Positions 34,217-42,863 of a DNA stretch of 64,000 nt are shown one piece after another; within the stretch, counting starts at the first letter, position 1; the number at the start of each line of letters is the position of its first letter. The notes under the pieces are model-generated. The model saw nothing but the letters and a program-made list of their open reading frames with translations, made no database searches and was not told the DNA's origin. The stretch covers positions 62,001 through 126,000 of the forward strand of contig NZ_CALEJS010000032.1 in the NCBI RefSeq assembly GCF_937898475.1, written 5' to 3'. The stretch comes from an uncultured Chitinophaga sp. (lineage in GTDB: Bacteria > Bacteroidota > Bacteroidia > Chitinophagales > Chitinophagaceae). Position numbers and translations under genes: made by a program.

Positions 34217-37200
34217 ATGCAACAATTTTACGCAGTTCTCATGGGCATGCTGTTGTGCATGTTGCAATTGGGCTATGCGCAGCAACGAACAGTGATGGGC
34301 CGGGTAACCGATGCGACAGACGGCGCTGTTTTGCCGGGAGTAACTGTAAAGGTCAAAGGAACTACGGCGGGAGCGTTCACCAACGCTGATGGCGCTTTCG
34401 TTGTTAGTGTGCCTTCCTCCGCACAAACCCTCGTTTTTACCTTTCTTGGTTATACAGACCAGGAAGTAGATATTGCCGGACGGCAGGAAATAAATGTGCG
34501 GCTATCTGCCGGTAATAAAATCCTGTCAGAAGTGATGGTAGTAGGCTATGGCACCCAGGCAAAGCGTGATCTGACAGGCGCCATTGCCAAAGTATCCTCC
34601 GGGGAGATCGAAAACTTTCCCGCTCCCAGCTTTGAGTCTGCCATACAGGGCAAGGCGGCCGGTGTGGTAATAGAATCGGGCAGCGGTAAAGTAGGGCAGG
34701 GCCTGAAAGTACGGATCAGAGGCACCTCCTCCATCTCTGCCAGCAGCCAGCCCTTATATGTGATAGATGGTCTGCCTGTGCAGACGGCCAGTGTTTCTGA
34801 CGTCAATAACGAGATCACCAACCCTGTTGCTGACATTAACCCCAACGATATTGCGTCCATAGAGGTGTTGAAAGATGCCGCTGCTGCCGCTATCTACGGC
34901 GCCAGGGCTGCTAACGGAGTGGTACTGATCACCACCAGGAAAGGAAAGGCAGGTCAGAAAACAGTGATCAGCCTTGACCTCAACAGCAGTTGGGGCAAGC
35001 CCACCAAAAAACGGGGTTTCCTTAATGCTAAACAATATGTAGACCTGGTGGAAGAAGCTGCCGTAAACGACGGCCGTATAGATTTCGCCAACGGCTATAA
35101 CGGTTTTGGAACAGAGCAGGAGGCAATAGACGTTTACAAAGCGTATTATGAAAGCGCTATACTTGACAGGTACGCCATTGGTACCGACTGGCGTAACCAG
35201 GAGGTGAACACCAACTGGGAAGACGCCATTTACCGCTCCGTAGCCAGGGGCAACCAGCTAAACCTCTCAGCCTCCGACGGAAATGAGAAAACACGCTTCT
35301 TTGCTTCCGGCTTCTACAACGCGCAGGACGCCATCGTGATCAACAATAAATTTACCCGTTACGGCGGACGCTTAAACCTGGAACATTCCGCCACAGACAA
35401 GCTGTCAATAGGCCTCAACCTAAGCATCGCCAGGTCGCAACTCGACAGGGTTACACAGGATAATAACTACTCTACCCCAGGCCAGCTGGTGGCCCAGCTG
35501 CCCATATCGCCGGTCATAGATCCCGCCACAGGAAAGCTCAATAAAAGGACCTTATACGCCAACAGTCTGCTGGATGCAGCCCTGAACAGTGACAAACAAA
35601 CCACTTTCAGAAGCCTGGGCAACGCTTACGCCAATTATAATTTTCTGCCCTGGCTCTCTTTCCGCACGGAGTTCGGCGCAGATGTGCTGAGCTTTTACCA
35701 GGAAAGATTTATAGGAAAGGACGCGACAGACGGCGGTGGCGTTGGCTTCGGAGAATCGGCTTCTGCGCAGAACGTCAGTTTCAATACCAATAACTATTTT
35801 ACCGTTTCACCGCTGCTGGGCGCGCAACACAAGCTCTCTGCCGTTATAGGTATGAGTTATCTGCAGAATGATGCTAAAGAGGTAATAGCGCAGGGCAGGG
35901 AATATCCTTCAGATGCTATAAAGAACCTTACCGGCGCCACTTCTATTACCTTTGCAGGCTCCGTTAACAACAGGTACGATTTTATTTCTTACTTCCTTCG
36001 CGCCAACTACAGCTTTAACGACAGGTACCTGGCTGGGCTGAGTGTCAGAACAGACGGATCTTCCCGTTTTGGCCCGGATAAGCGCTACGGTACATTTCCT
36101 GCAGCATCGCTGGGATGGATACTGTCAGAGGAAGGTTTTCTGAAAGGTTCCAGTGTGCTGAACTTTTTGAAGCTGCGGGCCAGCTATGGTTTAACAGGTA
36201 ATGCCGAGATCGGGGAATACGAGTACCTGTCCCTGTACGGTATCAGTAATTATCCTTCACTACCCGGCTTTGTTCCCACGCAGCTGGGCAACCCGGACCT
36301 GCACTGGGAAAAAACAGCACAGGCAGATGTGGGGATTGAGTTTGGTATCCTTGCTAATCGTTTATCCGGAGAGGTAGATTATTATAACAAAAGAACAACA
36401 GACCTCCTGTTAAATGTAAATATCCCTTCCAGTACAGGCTTTGACGTTATCACCCGGAATCTGGGCAAACTGCGTAACCAGGGCCTGGAGCTTACTCTGA
36501 ACTCCGTAAATATAGACGGCGCTTTCAGGTGGACCACTTCATTCAACATTGCATTCAATAAGAACAGGATAACAGACCTCCGGGGGCAGATCATTGAAAG
36601 TGGCCAGCAGCGAGCCGTAGAAGGAGAAGCGATCGGTGTGTTCTATCTGCCCAAATACCTGGGCGTAGATCCCGCAACCGGCGATGCACAATACATGGAT
36701 AAAGATGGCAAGCCCACCAGCAACTACGCCCAGGCAGTAAGAACAGTGGTGGGCAACGCAAATCCGGATTATACCGGTGGTTTTGCCAATAACTTTAGCT
36801 ACAAAGGTGTTGACCTGAGTGCCTTTTTTACATTTGTACAGGGCAATGAGATCTATAACAGGGCAGGGGCTTACCAGTCGTCCGGTTTCAGCGGCGGCTT
36901 CGATAACCAGACAACAGAAGTATTGCGCAGGTGGCAGAAACCCGGCGATATTACCGATGTACCGCGTATAAGCATCAGCTATCCTACCGGGCAGCGTGCA
37001 TCCAGCAGATGGATCTACGATGGTTCGTATATCCGTTTAAAAATGCTTACAGTGGGATATACCCTGCCTAAACAGGTACTGTCTGTGCTGAAGATCAACA
37101 GCGGCAGGTTATATCTTTCCGGCTATAACCTCTGGACAAAAACAGATTACATCAGCGATCCCGAAGTAAATACCACTCCGCTGGGCAGCTCCTCAGAAAC

Positions 37201-37285
37201 AGACCGCAATGTAGCCGGCGGAACGGATTTTTACACCATACCCCAGGCGCGGACTTTTGTGGTGGGGTTGAATGTTAAATTCTAA
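34217..37285 (+). CDS. SusC/RagA-family TonB-linked outer-membrane transporter
   Basis: This 1022-residue protein imports a ligand captured by its SusD partner, powered by TonB. After the signal peptide (cleavage near GYAQQ, residue 24) come a carboxypeptidase-regulatory-like domain (about 26-100), the TonB-dependent plug (VVGYGTQAKRDLTGA near 112, YVIDGLP near 182, a KDAAAAAIYGARAANGVVLI block near 220) and a 22-strand barrel ending in FVVGLNVKF. The terminal Phe fits BAM insertion. SusD follows after 10 bases. No glycoside hydrolase, peptidase or sigma/anti-sigma gene is next to the pair, so the ligand cannot be predicted. Confidence 0.94.
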   Translation: MQQFYAVLMGMLLCMLQLGYAQQRTVMGRVTDATDGAVLPGVTVKVKGTTAGAFTNADGAFVVSVPSSAQTLVFTFLGYTDQEVDIAGRQEINVRLSAGNKILSEVMVVGYGTQAKRDLTGAIAKVSSGEIENFPAPSFESAIQGKAAGVVIESGSGKVGQGLKVRIRGTSSISASSQPLYVIDGLPVQTASVSDVNNEITNPVADINPNDIASIEVLKDAAAAAIYGARAANGVVLITTRKGKAGQKTVISLDLNSSWGKPTKKRGFLNAKQYVDLVEEAAVNDGRIDFANGYNGFGTEQEAIDVYKAYYESAILDRYAIGTDWRNQEVNTNWEDAIYRSVARGNQLNLSASDGNEKTRFFASGFYNAQDAIVINNKFTRYGGRLNLEHSATDKLSIGLNLSIARSQLDRVTQDNNYSTPGQLVAQLPISPVIDPATGKLNKRTLYANSLLDAALNSDKQTTFRSLGNAYANYNFLPWLSFRTEFGADVLSFYQERFIGKDATDGGGVGFGESASAQNVSFNTNNYFTVSPLLGAQHKLSAVIGMSYLQNDAKEVIAQGREYPSDAIKNLTGATSITFAGSVNNRYDFISYFLRANYSFNDRYLAGLSVRTDGSSRFGPDKRYGTFPAASLGWILSEEGFLKGSSVLNFLKLRASYGLTGNAEIGEYEYLSLYGISNYPSLPGFVPTQLGNPDLHWEKTAQADVGIEFGILANRLSGEVDYYNKRTTDLLLNVNIPSSTGFDVITRNLGKLRNQGLELTLNSVNIDGAFRWTTSFNIAFNKNRITDLRGQIIESGQQRAVEGEAIGVFYLPKYLGVDPATGDAQYMDKDGKPTSNYAQAVRTVVGNANPDYTGGFANNFSYKGVDLSAFFTFVQGNEIYNRAGAYQSSGFSGGFDNQTTEVLRRWQKPGDITDVPRISISYPTGQRASSRWIYDGSYIRLKMLTVGYTLPKQVLSVLKINSGRLYLSGYNLWTKTDYISDPEVNTTPLGSSSETDRNVAGGTDFYTIPQARTFVVGLNVKF

Positions 37286-37295
37286 ATAGCACAAC

Positions 37296-38696
37296 ATGAA
37301 GCGCAACCGACATATACCTTTGAGATTTGTTATCAGCCTGCTGCTGCTGACAGCCGCAGCGTGTAACAGCAAGCTGGATGTAAAGCCCGGGCAGCATATT
37401 ACACCGGATGAGATCCGGACAGCGGCTGATGTAAAGGCGGTGTTATTCGGCGCCTATAAATCCATGCAGGACTTTAACGCTTTCGGCGAACGGTATATTC
37501 TAATCCCAGACCTGCTGGGCAGCGCGGGACAGGTATCTTTTGTGGGCACTTTCACTGAATACCGCGATATATTCAACAAGGCACAGGTAGCGCAATCGCT
37601 CATCGCCCAGGGCATCTGGCAGCGTTCGTATGTTACCATTAACGGCGCCAACGTGGTACTGAGTAAGCTGGACCTGCTGGATGCTGCCGAAAAAGACGCT
37701 GTTGAAGGTGAGGCCAGATTTGTACGCGCCCTTACCTATTATGAGCTGGTAAACCTGTTCGGACAACCTTACTCAGCAGGCAATATCGGCGTGAATGAAG
37801 CCGTACCACTGGTGCTGGAGCCTACAACGGTATATGATCCTGAAAAGGATAATAAACCCAGGGCAACGGTGGATGCAGTGTATAAACAGATTGTCAGCGA
37901 CCTCACAGCGGCTGCCGCAACACTGCCCGCATCATATAGTGACAATAACGGCAGGGCAACAAAGTATGCCGCCCAGGCTCTCCTGTCTAAGGTATACATG
38001 GCGCAGGCCAGATACACGGAGGCAGCCACCGCCGCCACAGAAGTGATCAGCGAAGGCGGCTTTTCACTGGCAGCTACCTTTGATAAAGCGTTTAATAATG
38101 TGTCCGGCTCTACCGAAGATATTTTTGCCATGCTGCAGACAGACCAGAGCAATGGCGGTTCTGCCAACAGCGGATTAACTACCATGTATGCGGCCTATAA
38201 TGCCACCCCTATGGCAGGAAGGGGTGATGTGCGCGTGGACACCAATCTTTATAAAATCTACGGGGAACATGACGACCGCAGGGCTTTTATATACGAGGGT
38301 ACAGGCATTGCGGGCGGCATAGGGGAGTACTCCCGCAAGTGGAAAGACTTTTACAGGGCTATCCCGGTGATCAGGCTGGCAGACATATACCTGATACGCG
38401 CTGAGGCCAATGCCCGGGCAGGAGCCACTATTGGAGGTAAGACCCCGCTGGAGGATGTGAATACGGTAAGGGTCCGCGCTCATGCTGCAGCCCTGGCTAC
38501 CGTTACGGCAGAGCAGGTGGTGGAAGAACGTTTCCGGGAGCTGGCCTTTGAAGGTGATTGGCTGTGGACGCGTAAGCGGCTGAAAATGAATATCGGTACC
38601 CGGTCCTATAATGATCCCAAAATGGTGTTACCGGTACCGCAGCGGGAGCGTGACGTGAACGAACTGCTCAGTCAGAACCCGGGCTACGATAACTAA
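37296..38696 (+). CDS. SusD/RagB-family nutrient-binding lipoprotein
   Basis: The 466-residue protein is the surface lipoprotein that closes over SusC. Its signal peptide ends in TAAAC (Cys23). It has the family pattern: an N-terminal helix set with DEIRTAADVKAVLFGAYKSM, TPR-like helices around ALTYYELVNLFGQPYS (near 147), and a C-terminal RxxELAFEGDWLWTRKRL-type segment near 410-428. It ends with LPVPQRERDVNELLSQNPGY, the usual C-terminal block. It is probably co-transcribed with the SusC gene. Confidence 0.93.
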   Translation: MKRNRHIPLRFVISLLLLTAAACNSKLDVKPGQHITPDEIRTAADVKAVLFGAYKSMQDFNAFGERYILIPDLLGSAGQVSFVGTFTEYRDIFNKAQVAQSLIAQGIWQRSYVTINGANVVLSKLDLLDAAEKDAVEGEARFVRALTYYELVNLFGQPYSAGNIGVNEAVPLVLEPTTVYDPEKDNKPRATVDAVYKQIVSDLTAAAATLPASYSDNNGRATKYAAQALLSKVYMAQARYTEAATAATEVISEGGFSLAATFDKAFNNVSGSTEDIFAMLQTDQSNGGSANSGLTTMYAAYNATPMAGRGDVRVDTNLYKIYGEHDDRRAFIYEGTGIAGGIGEYSRKWKDFYRAIPVIRLADIYLIRAEANARAGATIGGKTPLEDVNTVRVRAHAAALATVTAEQVVEERFRELAFEGDWLWTRKRLKMNIGTRSYNDPKMVLPVPQRERDVNELLSQNPGYDN

Positions 38697-38785
38697 CCCC
38701 GGCCCGGGGACTGTTATATTATATTAACTATTTGATTCCTGCGCAATTCTTGCTCTATCCTTCTCATCCTGTTTTGGGTAAATAG

Positions 38786-38817
38786 TATCATTCTCCTGTT
38801 GAGAAGTGATACTTTTT
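38786..38817 (+). terminator. Probable terminator of the susCD transcript
   Basis: A 10-bp stem with one bulged A (38786-38795 with 38801-38811), CTGTT loop, followed by CTTTTT. The rest of the gene-free stretch 38697-39020 holds a short CCCCGG/CCGGGG palindrome near 38697-38710 and the rplM -7 element. Confidence 0.65.
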
Positions 38818-38958
38818 GCCCTGTCCAGCACGCCGGCTGATGGCCCATCTACGTTGTGTTGAAAACTTTTAGCCAAAAATTTTATTGAAAATCAGTTAAT
38901 TGCAGAGGTGTCTTGCAAAAAAGACCACGAAATCCATGGTTATTCCATAGCAACTACT

Positions 38959-38966
38959 TAGCTTTG
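38959..38966 (+). promoter_or_regulatory. -7 element of the rplM operon
   Basis: TAGCTTTG fits TAnnTTTG and predicts a leader of about 48 bases. No good -33 box at the standard distance. Confidence 0.5.
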
Positions 38967-39020
38967 CACTCCCGATTTTACGGGATAACTGTTTACTGAC
39001 GTAAATTTTATCGTATAAAA

Positions 39021-39464
39021 ATGAACACCTTAAGTTACAAAACCAAATCGGCCAATGAGGCTACTGTAAAGCGTGACTGGTACATAGTGGATGCTACCAA
39101 CCTGACGCTTGGACGTATGAGCGCCAAGATTGCGGCCATTCTGAGGGGTAAGAACAAACCGTACTACACGCCTCATACCGACTGTGGTGATTATGTAATC
39201 GTGATCAATGCAGAAAAGGTAATCCTGACCGGTAATAAAATGAACGAGAAAGAGTACCAGACCTTCTCCGGTTATCCCGGCGGCCAGAAAATAGAGCTGG
39301 CTAAGGATCTGATCCGTCGTCGTCCTGAGGTGGTGATAGAAAGGGCTGTAAAAGGCATGCTGCCTAAGAACCGCCTGGGCCGCAAGATGTACAAAAAATT
39401 ATTTGCATATGCTGGCGCTGAGCATCCGCATGCTGCACAGAAACCGCAAACTTTAACTTTCTAA
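39021..39464 (+). CDS. rplM: 50S ribosomal protein L13
   Basis: L13 is an early-assembly protein of the large subunit. The 147-residue protein has the typical KRDWYIVDATNLTLGRMSAKIA start, the central GDYVIVINAEK strand (residues about 55-65) and a KGMLPKNRLGRKM-type block near 112-125. It has a slightly extended N-terminus as usual in Bacteroidota. It is followed after 14 bases by rpsI, the conserved rplM-rpsI pair. Confidence 0.98.
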   Translation: MNTLSYKTKSANEATVKRDWYIVDATNLTLGRMSAKIAAILRGKNKPYYTPHTDCGDYVIVINAEKVILTGNKMNEKEYQTFSGYPGGQKIELAKDLIRRRPEVVIERAVKGMLPKNRLGRKMYKKLFAYAGAEHPHAAQKPQTLTF

Positions 39465-39478
39465 TTCTTCTCTGATAC

Positions 39479-39868
39479 ATGGAAAAGCAAAAAAATACCA
39501 TCGGTCGTCGTAAGGAAGCTGTTGCCCGCGTTTATATCAGCAAGGGTACCGGCGCCATTACAGTGAACGACAAGGATTATAAAACATACTTCGCGCTGAT
39601 CTACCTGCAGAACCAGGTGGAAGCGCCGCTGAAGACCATTGATGCGCTGGACAAATTTGACGTGAAAGTAAATGCCGCCGGCGGTGGTATCAAAGGTCAG
39701 GCAGAAGCTGTGAAACTGGGTATCGCCCGCGCACTGTGTGAAGTGAACCCTGAGTTCCGCCCTGCCCTGAAAGCAGCTGGCCTGCTTACCCGTGATCCGA
39801 GGTCTGTTGAACGTAAGAAACCAGGTAAACGTAAAGCCAGAAGGAGCTTCCAGTTCTCTAAACGCTAG
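39479..39868 (+). CDS. rpsI: 30S ribosomal protein S9
   Basis: S9 contacts the P-site tRNA through its C-terminal tail. The 129-residue protein has the TIGRRKEAVARVYI start, a central GGGIKGQAEAVKLGIARAL segment (residues about 64-82) and the basic C-terminus ending KARRSFQFSKR, whose last Lys-Arg is the universal tRNA contact. It is co-transcribed with rplM. The 109 bases to rpsB hold repeated AGCTAA/TTAGCT sequences. Confidence 0.98.
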   Translation: MEKQKNTIGRRKEAVARVYISKGTGAITVNDKDYKTYFALIYLQNQVEAPLKTIDALDKFDVKVNAAGGGIKGQAEAVKLGIARALCEVNPEFRPALKAAGLLTRDPRSVERKKPGKRKARRSFQFSKR

Positions 39869-39880
39869 TATATGGGAGCT

Positions 39881-39941
39881 ATTAGCTATAGCCTTTAGCC
39901 CATTAGCTAAATGCTAGCAGCTAAAAGTGCTAGAAGCTAAT
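39881..39941. repeat. Self-complementary spacer between rpsI and rpsB
   Basis: ATTAGCT (39881-39887), ATTAGCTAA (39902-39910), TGCTAGCAGCTAA and AGCTAAT (39935-39941) repeat in both orientations, so several alternative stems can form. No ORF and no T-run. Confidence 0.45.
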
Positions 39942-39977
39942 TATTTTATTGATCCTTTTTAACAGAGTATAATACAC

Positions 39978-40991
39978 ATGGAAAATAATACCTCATTGCA
40001 GCAGCAGTTACTGGAGGCAGGTGTACACTTCGGCCACCTGAAGAAAAAATGGAACCCGAAGATGCTGCCATATATCTTCGCCGAAAAGAAAGGTATTCAC
40101 ATCATCGATCTGAACAAGACCGTTGAAGGTTTGCAGGAAGCAGCCGCCGCGCTGAAATCCATCGCAAAGAGCGGTAAGAAGATCATGTTCGTGGCCACCA
40201 AGAAACAGGCTAAGGAAATAGTAGCAGAAGCTGCCAAGCGTGTTAACATGCCTTACGTTACCGAAAGGTGGCTGGGTGGTATGCTGACCAACTTCGCTAC
40301 TATCCGTAAGAGCGTGAAGAAAATGCAGAGCATCGAAAAAATGCTGACAGATGGTACTTTCGATAACATCACCAAGAAAGAACGTCTGACACTGAGCCGT
40401 GATAAAGAGAAAATGGAAAAGGTTCTGGGCGGTATCGCTCAGCTGGCCCGTGTTCCGGCTGCACTGTTCATCGTAGATATCAGCCACGAGCACATTGCAC
40501 TGGCAGAAGCTCGTCGCCTGGGTGTTTCCACCTTCGGTATGGTAGATACCAACTCCGATCCTACCAAGGTGGATTTCGCAATCCCTGCCAACGATGACGC
40601 TACTAAATCAATCGCTATCGTAACCAACTATATCGCAGCTGCAATCGCAGAAGGCCTGGCTGAAAGGGCTACTGAGAAAACAGATGACGTAGTGGAAGAA
40701 GAAGAAGCTGACAGCAAGGCGCTCCGCTTTGAACTGGAAGGCGGTGAAGACCGTGAAAGAGGCCGTAAAAGCGGTCCTGGCGGCGGCGGCAGAGGCCCCG
40801 GCAGCGGCGGCAGAGGCCCTGGTGGTGGCAACAGGCAAGGTGGTGGTAACAGGCCCGGCGGCGGTGGCGGAAGAGGTCCCGGCGGCGGTAACAGGCCCGG
40901 TGGTGGCGGTGGCGGACAGCGCCGTCCTTCTGGAGCAGGTGGCGGCAACAGGCCTGGTGGCCCCCGGCCCGGTGGTGGTCCCCGACCCTAA
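39978..40991 (+). CDS. rpsB: 30S ribosomal protein S2 with Gly/Arg/Pro-rich C-terminal tail
   Basis: S2 is a late-assembly small-subunit protein. Residues 1 to about 230 are the normal S2 core (LLEAGVHFGHLKKKWNPKM near 11, a WLGGMLTNFATIRKS block near 98, VDTNSDPTKVDFAIPANDDA near 190). After an acidic linker (VVEEEEADSKAL) comes a tail of about 75 residues (about 262-337) made almost only of Gly, Arg, Pro and Asn with RGPGGG and NRPGGG units. The frame is continuous to the stop, so it is not an obvious frameshift. Such RGG-like tails often bind RNA. It is followed by tsf. Confidence 0.95.
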   Translation: MENNTSLQQQLLEAGVHFGHLKKKWNPKMLPYIFAEKKGIHIIDLNKTVEGLQEAAAALKSIAKSGKKIMFVATKKQAKEIVAEAAKRVNMPYVTERWLGGMLTNFATIRKSVKKMQSIEKMLTDGTFDNITKKERLTLSRDKEKMEKVLGGIAQLARVPAALFIVDISHEHIALAEARRLGVSTFGMVDTNSDPTKVDFAIPANDDATKSIAIVTNYIAAAIAEGLAERATEKTDDVVEEEEADSKALRFELEGGEDRERGRKSGPGGGGRGPGSGGRGPGGGNRQGGGNRPGGGGGRGPGGGNRPGGGGGGQRRPSGAGGGNRPGGPRPGGGPRP

Positions 40992-41008
40992 TCAGTAGCA
41001 CAAGCATA

Positions 41009-41096
41009 TACCAATTACGAATTATCATTTACGAACCGCAAAGTAGCGATCAGCATGATTAACTACATGGGTTTTGTAATTGGTAATTCGTAATTG
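41009..41096. repeat. Alternative hairpins between rpsB and tsf
   Basis: TACCAATTAC (41009-41018) pairs with GTAATTGGTA (41076-41085), and AATTACGAATTA (41013-41024) pairs with TAATTCGTAATT (41084-41095). Left arms overlap, so the stems exclude each other. The pattern resembles the radA leader. Confidence 0.5.
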
Positions 41097-41106
41097 CATA
41101 AGATAA

Positions 41107-41114
41107 TACCTTTG
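41107..41114 (+). promoter_or_regulatory. -7 element of a tsf promoter
   Basis: TACCTTTG fits TAnnTTTG and predicts a leader of about 18 bases, so tsf may be made apart from rpsB. Confidence 0.45.
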
Positions 41115-41138
41115 TAAACTTTTAAACTATTTATAGTC

Positions 41139-41963
41139 ATGGCAACAATTACAGCAGCTGATGTAAACAAACTGCGTCAGCAAACTGGCGCCGGTATGAT
41201 GGACTGCAGGAAGGCACTGGTGGAAAGTGACGGTGATTTTGAAAAAGCAGTTGATTACCTGCGTAAGAAAGGACAGAAAGTAGCGGCTTTACGTTCTGAC
41301 CGCGAAACCAAGGAAGGTGTGATCATCGCAAAAACCGCTGAAGATGGTAAAGCTGGCGTGATCGTAGGTCTGGGTTGCGAAACCGATTTTGTGGCCAAGA
41401 ATGAAGACTTCATAAAATTTGCTCAGTCCATCGTTGACCTGGCCCTGGCAAGTGGTATCAAAACCATTGAAGAACTAGGTGCAGCCACACTGGACGGCGC
41501 AACTGTAGCTGATAAGGTAAATGATCAGGTAGCCAAGATCGGTGAAAAGATCACCCTCGCTAAATTTGAAAGAATAGAAGCAGCTTCCGTTACTGCCTAT
41601 ATCCACGGTAACTACCGCATGGGCGTACTGGTTGGCTTCACCAAACCTGTTGCCGGAGAAGTTGGTAAAGACGTTGCTATGCAGATCGCTGCCATGAACC
41701 CCATCGCAGTAGACGCTGACAGCGTTCCTGCAGATGTAGTGGCCCGTGAAAAAGAGATCGCCATCGAACAGGTGAAAGCAGAAGGCAAAGCACCAGAAAT
41801 GGCTGAAAAGATCGCCGCCGGTAAGGTGAATAAATTCTTTAAAGAAAGCACCCTGTTACAGCAGGCTTTCGTGAAGGATAACAGTAAATCTGTTGCAGAT
41901 TACCTGAAATCAGTAGCTGCTGATCTCACTGTAACAGCCTTCAAACGCATTGCATTAGGGTAA
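41139..41963 (+). CDS. tsf: Elongation factor Ts
   Basis: EF-Ts is the nucleotide exchange factor for EF-Tu. The 274-residue protein has the UBA-like N-terminus with KLRQQTGAGMMDCRKAL at residues 11-27, then GCETDFVAKNEDF near 80-92, which carries the Asp-Phe that opens EF-Tu. The C-terminal subdomains are complete. It is separated from rpsB by 147 bases that hold self-complementary repeats and a -7 element, and a strong terminator follows. Confidence 0.97.
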   Translation: MATITAADVNKLRQQTGAGMMDCRKALVESDGDFEKAVDYLRKKGQKVAALRSDRETKEGVIIAKTAEDGKAGVIVGLGCETDFVAKNEDFIKFAQSIVDLALASGIKTIEELGAATLDGATVADKVNDQVAKIGEKITLAKFERIEAASVTAYIHGNYRMGVLVGFTKPVAGEVGKDVAMQIAAMNPIAVDADSVPADVVAREKEIAIEQVKAEGKAPEMAEKIAAGKVNKFFKESTLLQQAFVKDNSKSVADYLKSVAADLTVTAFKRIALG

Positions 41964-41977
41964 ATATAAAACCTGTG

Positions 41978-42012
41978 AAAAAGGAGAGAATCTAAATTCT
42001 CTCCTTTTTTTT
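41978..42012 (+). terminator. Intrinsic terminator after tsf
   Basis: A perfect 14-bp stem (41978-41991 with 41996-42009) has a CTAA loop and runs into a T-tract. Confidence 0.92.
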
Positions 42013-42075
42013 GTGCATATACCTGTATATTTATCATATTAAACTAACTACCTTCTTCAATCTTATTATAGCGTC

Positions 42076-42789
42076 ATGTTGCCAAAGTATAAGCGTATTT
42101 TGCTCAAACTGAGCGGTGAGTCCCTGATGGGCGATGGTAATTATGGTATTGATCCTAAAGTAATAACACATTATGCGTATGATATTAAAGCCGTTACAGA
42201 CCTGGGCGTTCAGGTGGCAATTGTGATTGGCGGCGGTAATATCTACCGTGGTATGAACGAAGCAGAGACAGGCATTGAAAGGGCTCAGGGTGACTATATG
42301 GGCATGCTGGCAACAGTAATCAACGGAATGGCCATGCAAAGCGGCCTTGAAAAAGTAGGCCTGTATACCCGTCTGCAATCTGCCATTAAGATGGAGCAGA
42401 TCGCGGAACCTTATATACGCCGCCGCGCTATCAGGCACCTGGAAAAGGGCCGGGTGGTGATCTTCGGCGCAGGAACGGGTAATCCCTATTTTACTACAGA
42501 TACAGCCGCTTCCCTGCGCGCTATTGAAATACAGGCCGATGTGATCCTCAAAGGCACCCGGGTAGATGGTATTTACACGGCCGACCCAGAAAAGGACAGC
42601 ACCGCCACCCGGTTTGAGTCTATCACCTTTGCGGAAGTATACCAGAAGTCACTGAACGTAATGGATATGACCGCGTTTACACTCTGCCAGGAAAACAAAC
42701 TGCCAATCATTGTATTTGATATGAATAAACCCGGTAACCTGCTGCAGGTGATCATGGGTAAGAATGTGGGTACACTGGTAAGCGGATGA
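42076..42789 (+). CDS. pyrH: Uridylate kinase
   Basis: UMP kinase makes UDP from UMP for pyrimidine nucleotide synthesis. The 237-residue amino-acid-kinase-fold protein has LLKLSGESL at residues 9-17, VIGGGNIYRG near 55-64, the GTGNPYFTTDTAA block near 134-146 and LKGTRVDGIYTADP near 158-171. The order rpsB-tsf-pyrH is conserved in many bacteria. Here the terminator after tsf suggests separate or attenuated expression. Confidence 0.97.
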   Translation: MLPKYKRILLKLSGESLMGDGNYGIDPKVITHYAYDIKAVTDLGVQVAIVIGGGNIYRGMNEAETGIERAQGDYMGMLATVINGMAMQSGLEKVGLYTRLQSAIKMEQIAEPYIRRRAIRHLEKGRVVIFGAGTGNPYFTTDTAASLRAIEIQADVILKGTRVDGIYTADPEKDSTATRFESITFAEVYQKSLNVMDMTAFTLCQENKLPIIVFDMNKPGNLLQVIMGKNVGTLVSG

Positions 42790-42807
42790 TCCGCGATGAT
42801 ATTAATG

Positions 42808-42845
42808 AAAGAGGGGATGCGCCGCCGGCGTATCCCCTCTTTTTT
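42808..42845 (+). terminator. Intrinsic terminator after pyrH
   Basis: A 16-bp stem (42808-42823 with 42827-42842, one G-T pair) has a GCC loop and ends in a T-run. Confidence 0.92.
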
Positions 42846-42863
42846 ATGGTGGCAATAGTACTA

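Noticed and set aside
40628..40948. Pro-rich antisense ORF across the S2 tail
   Set aside because: It is only the complement of the Gly-rich codons of rpsB.
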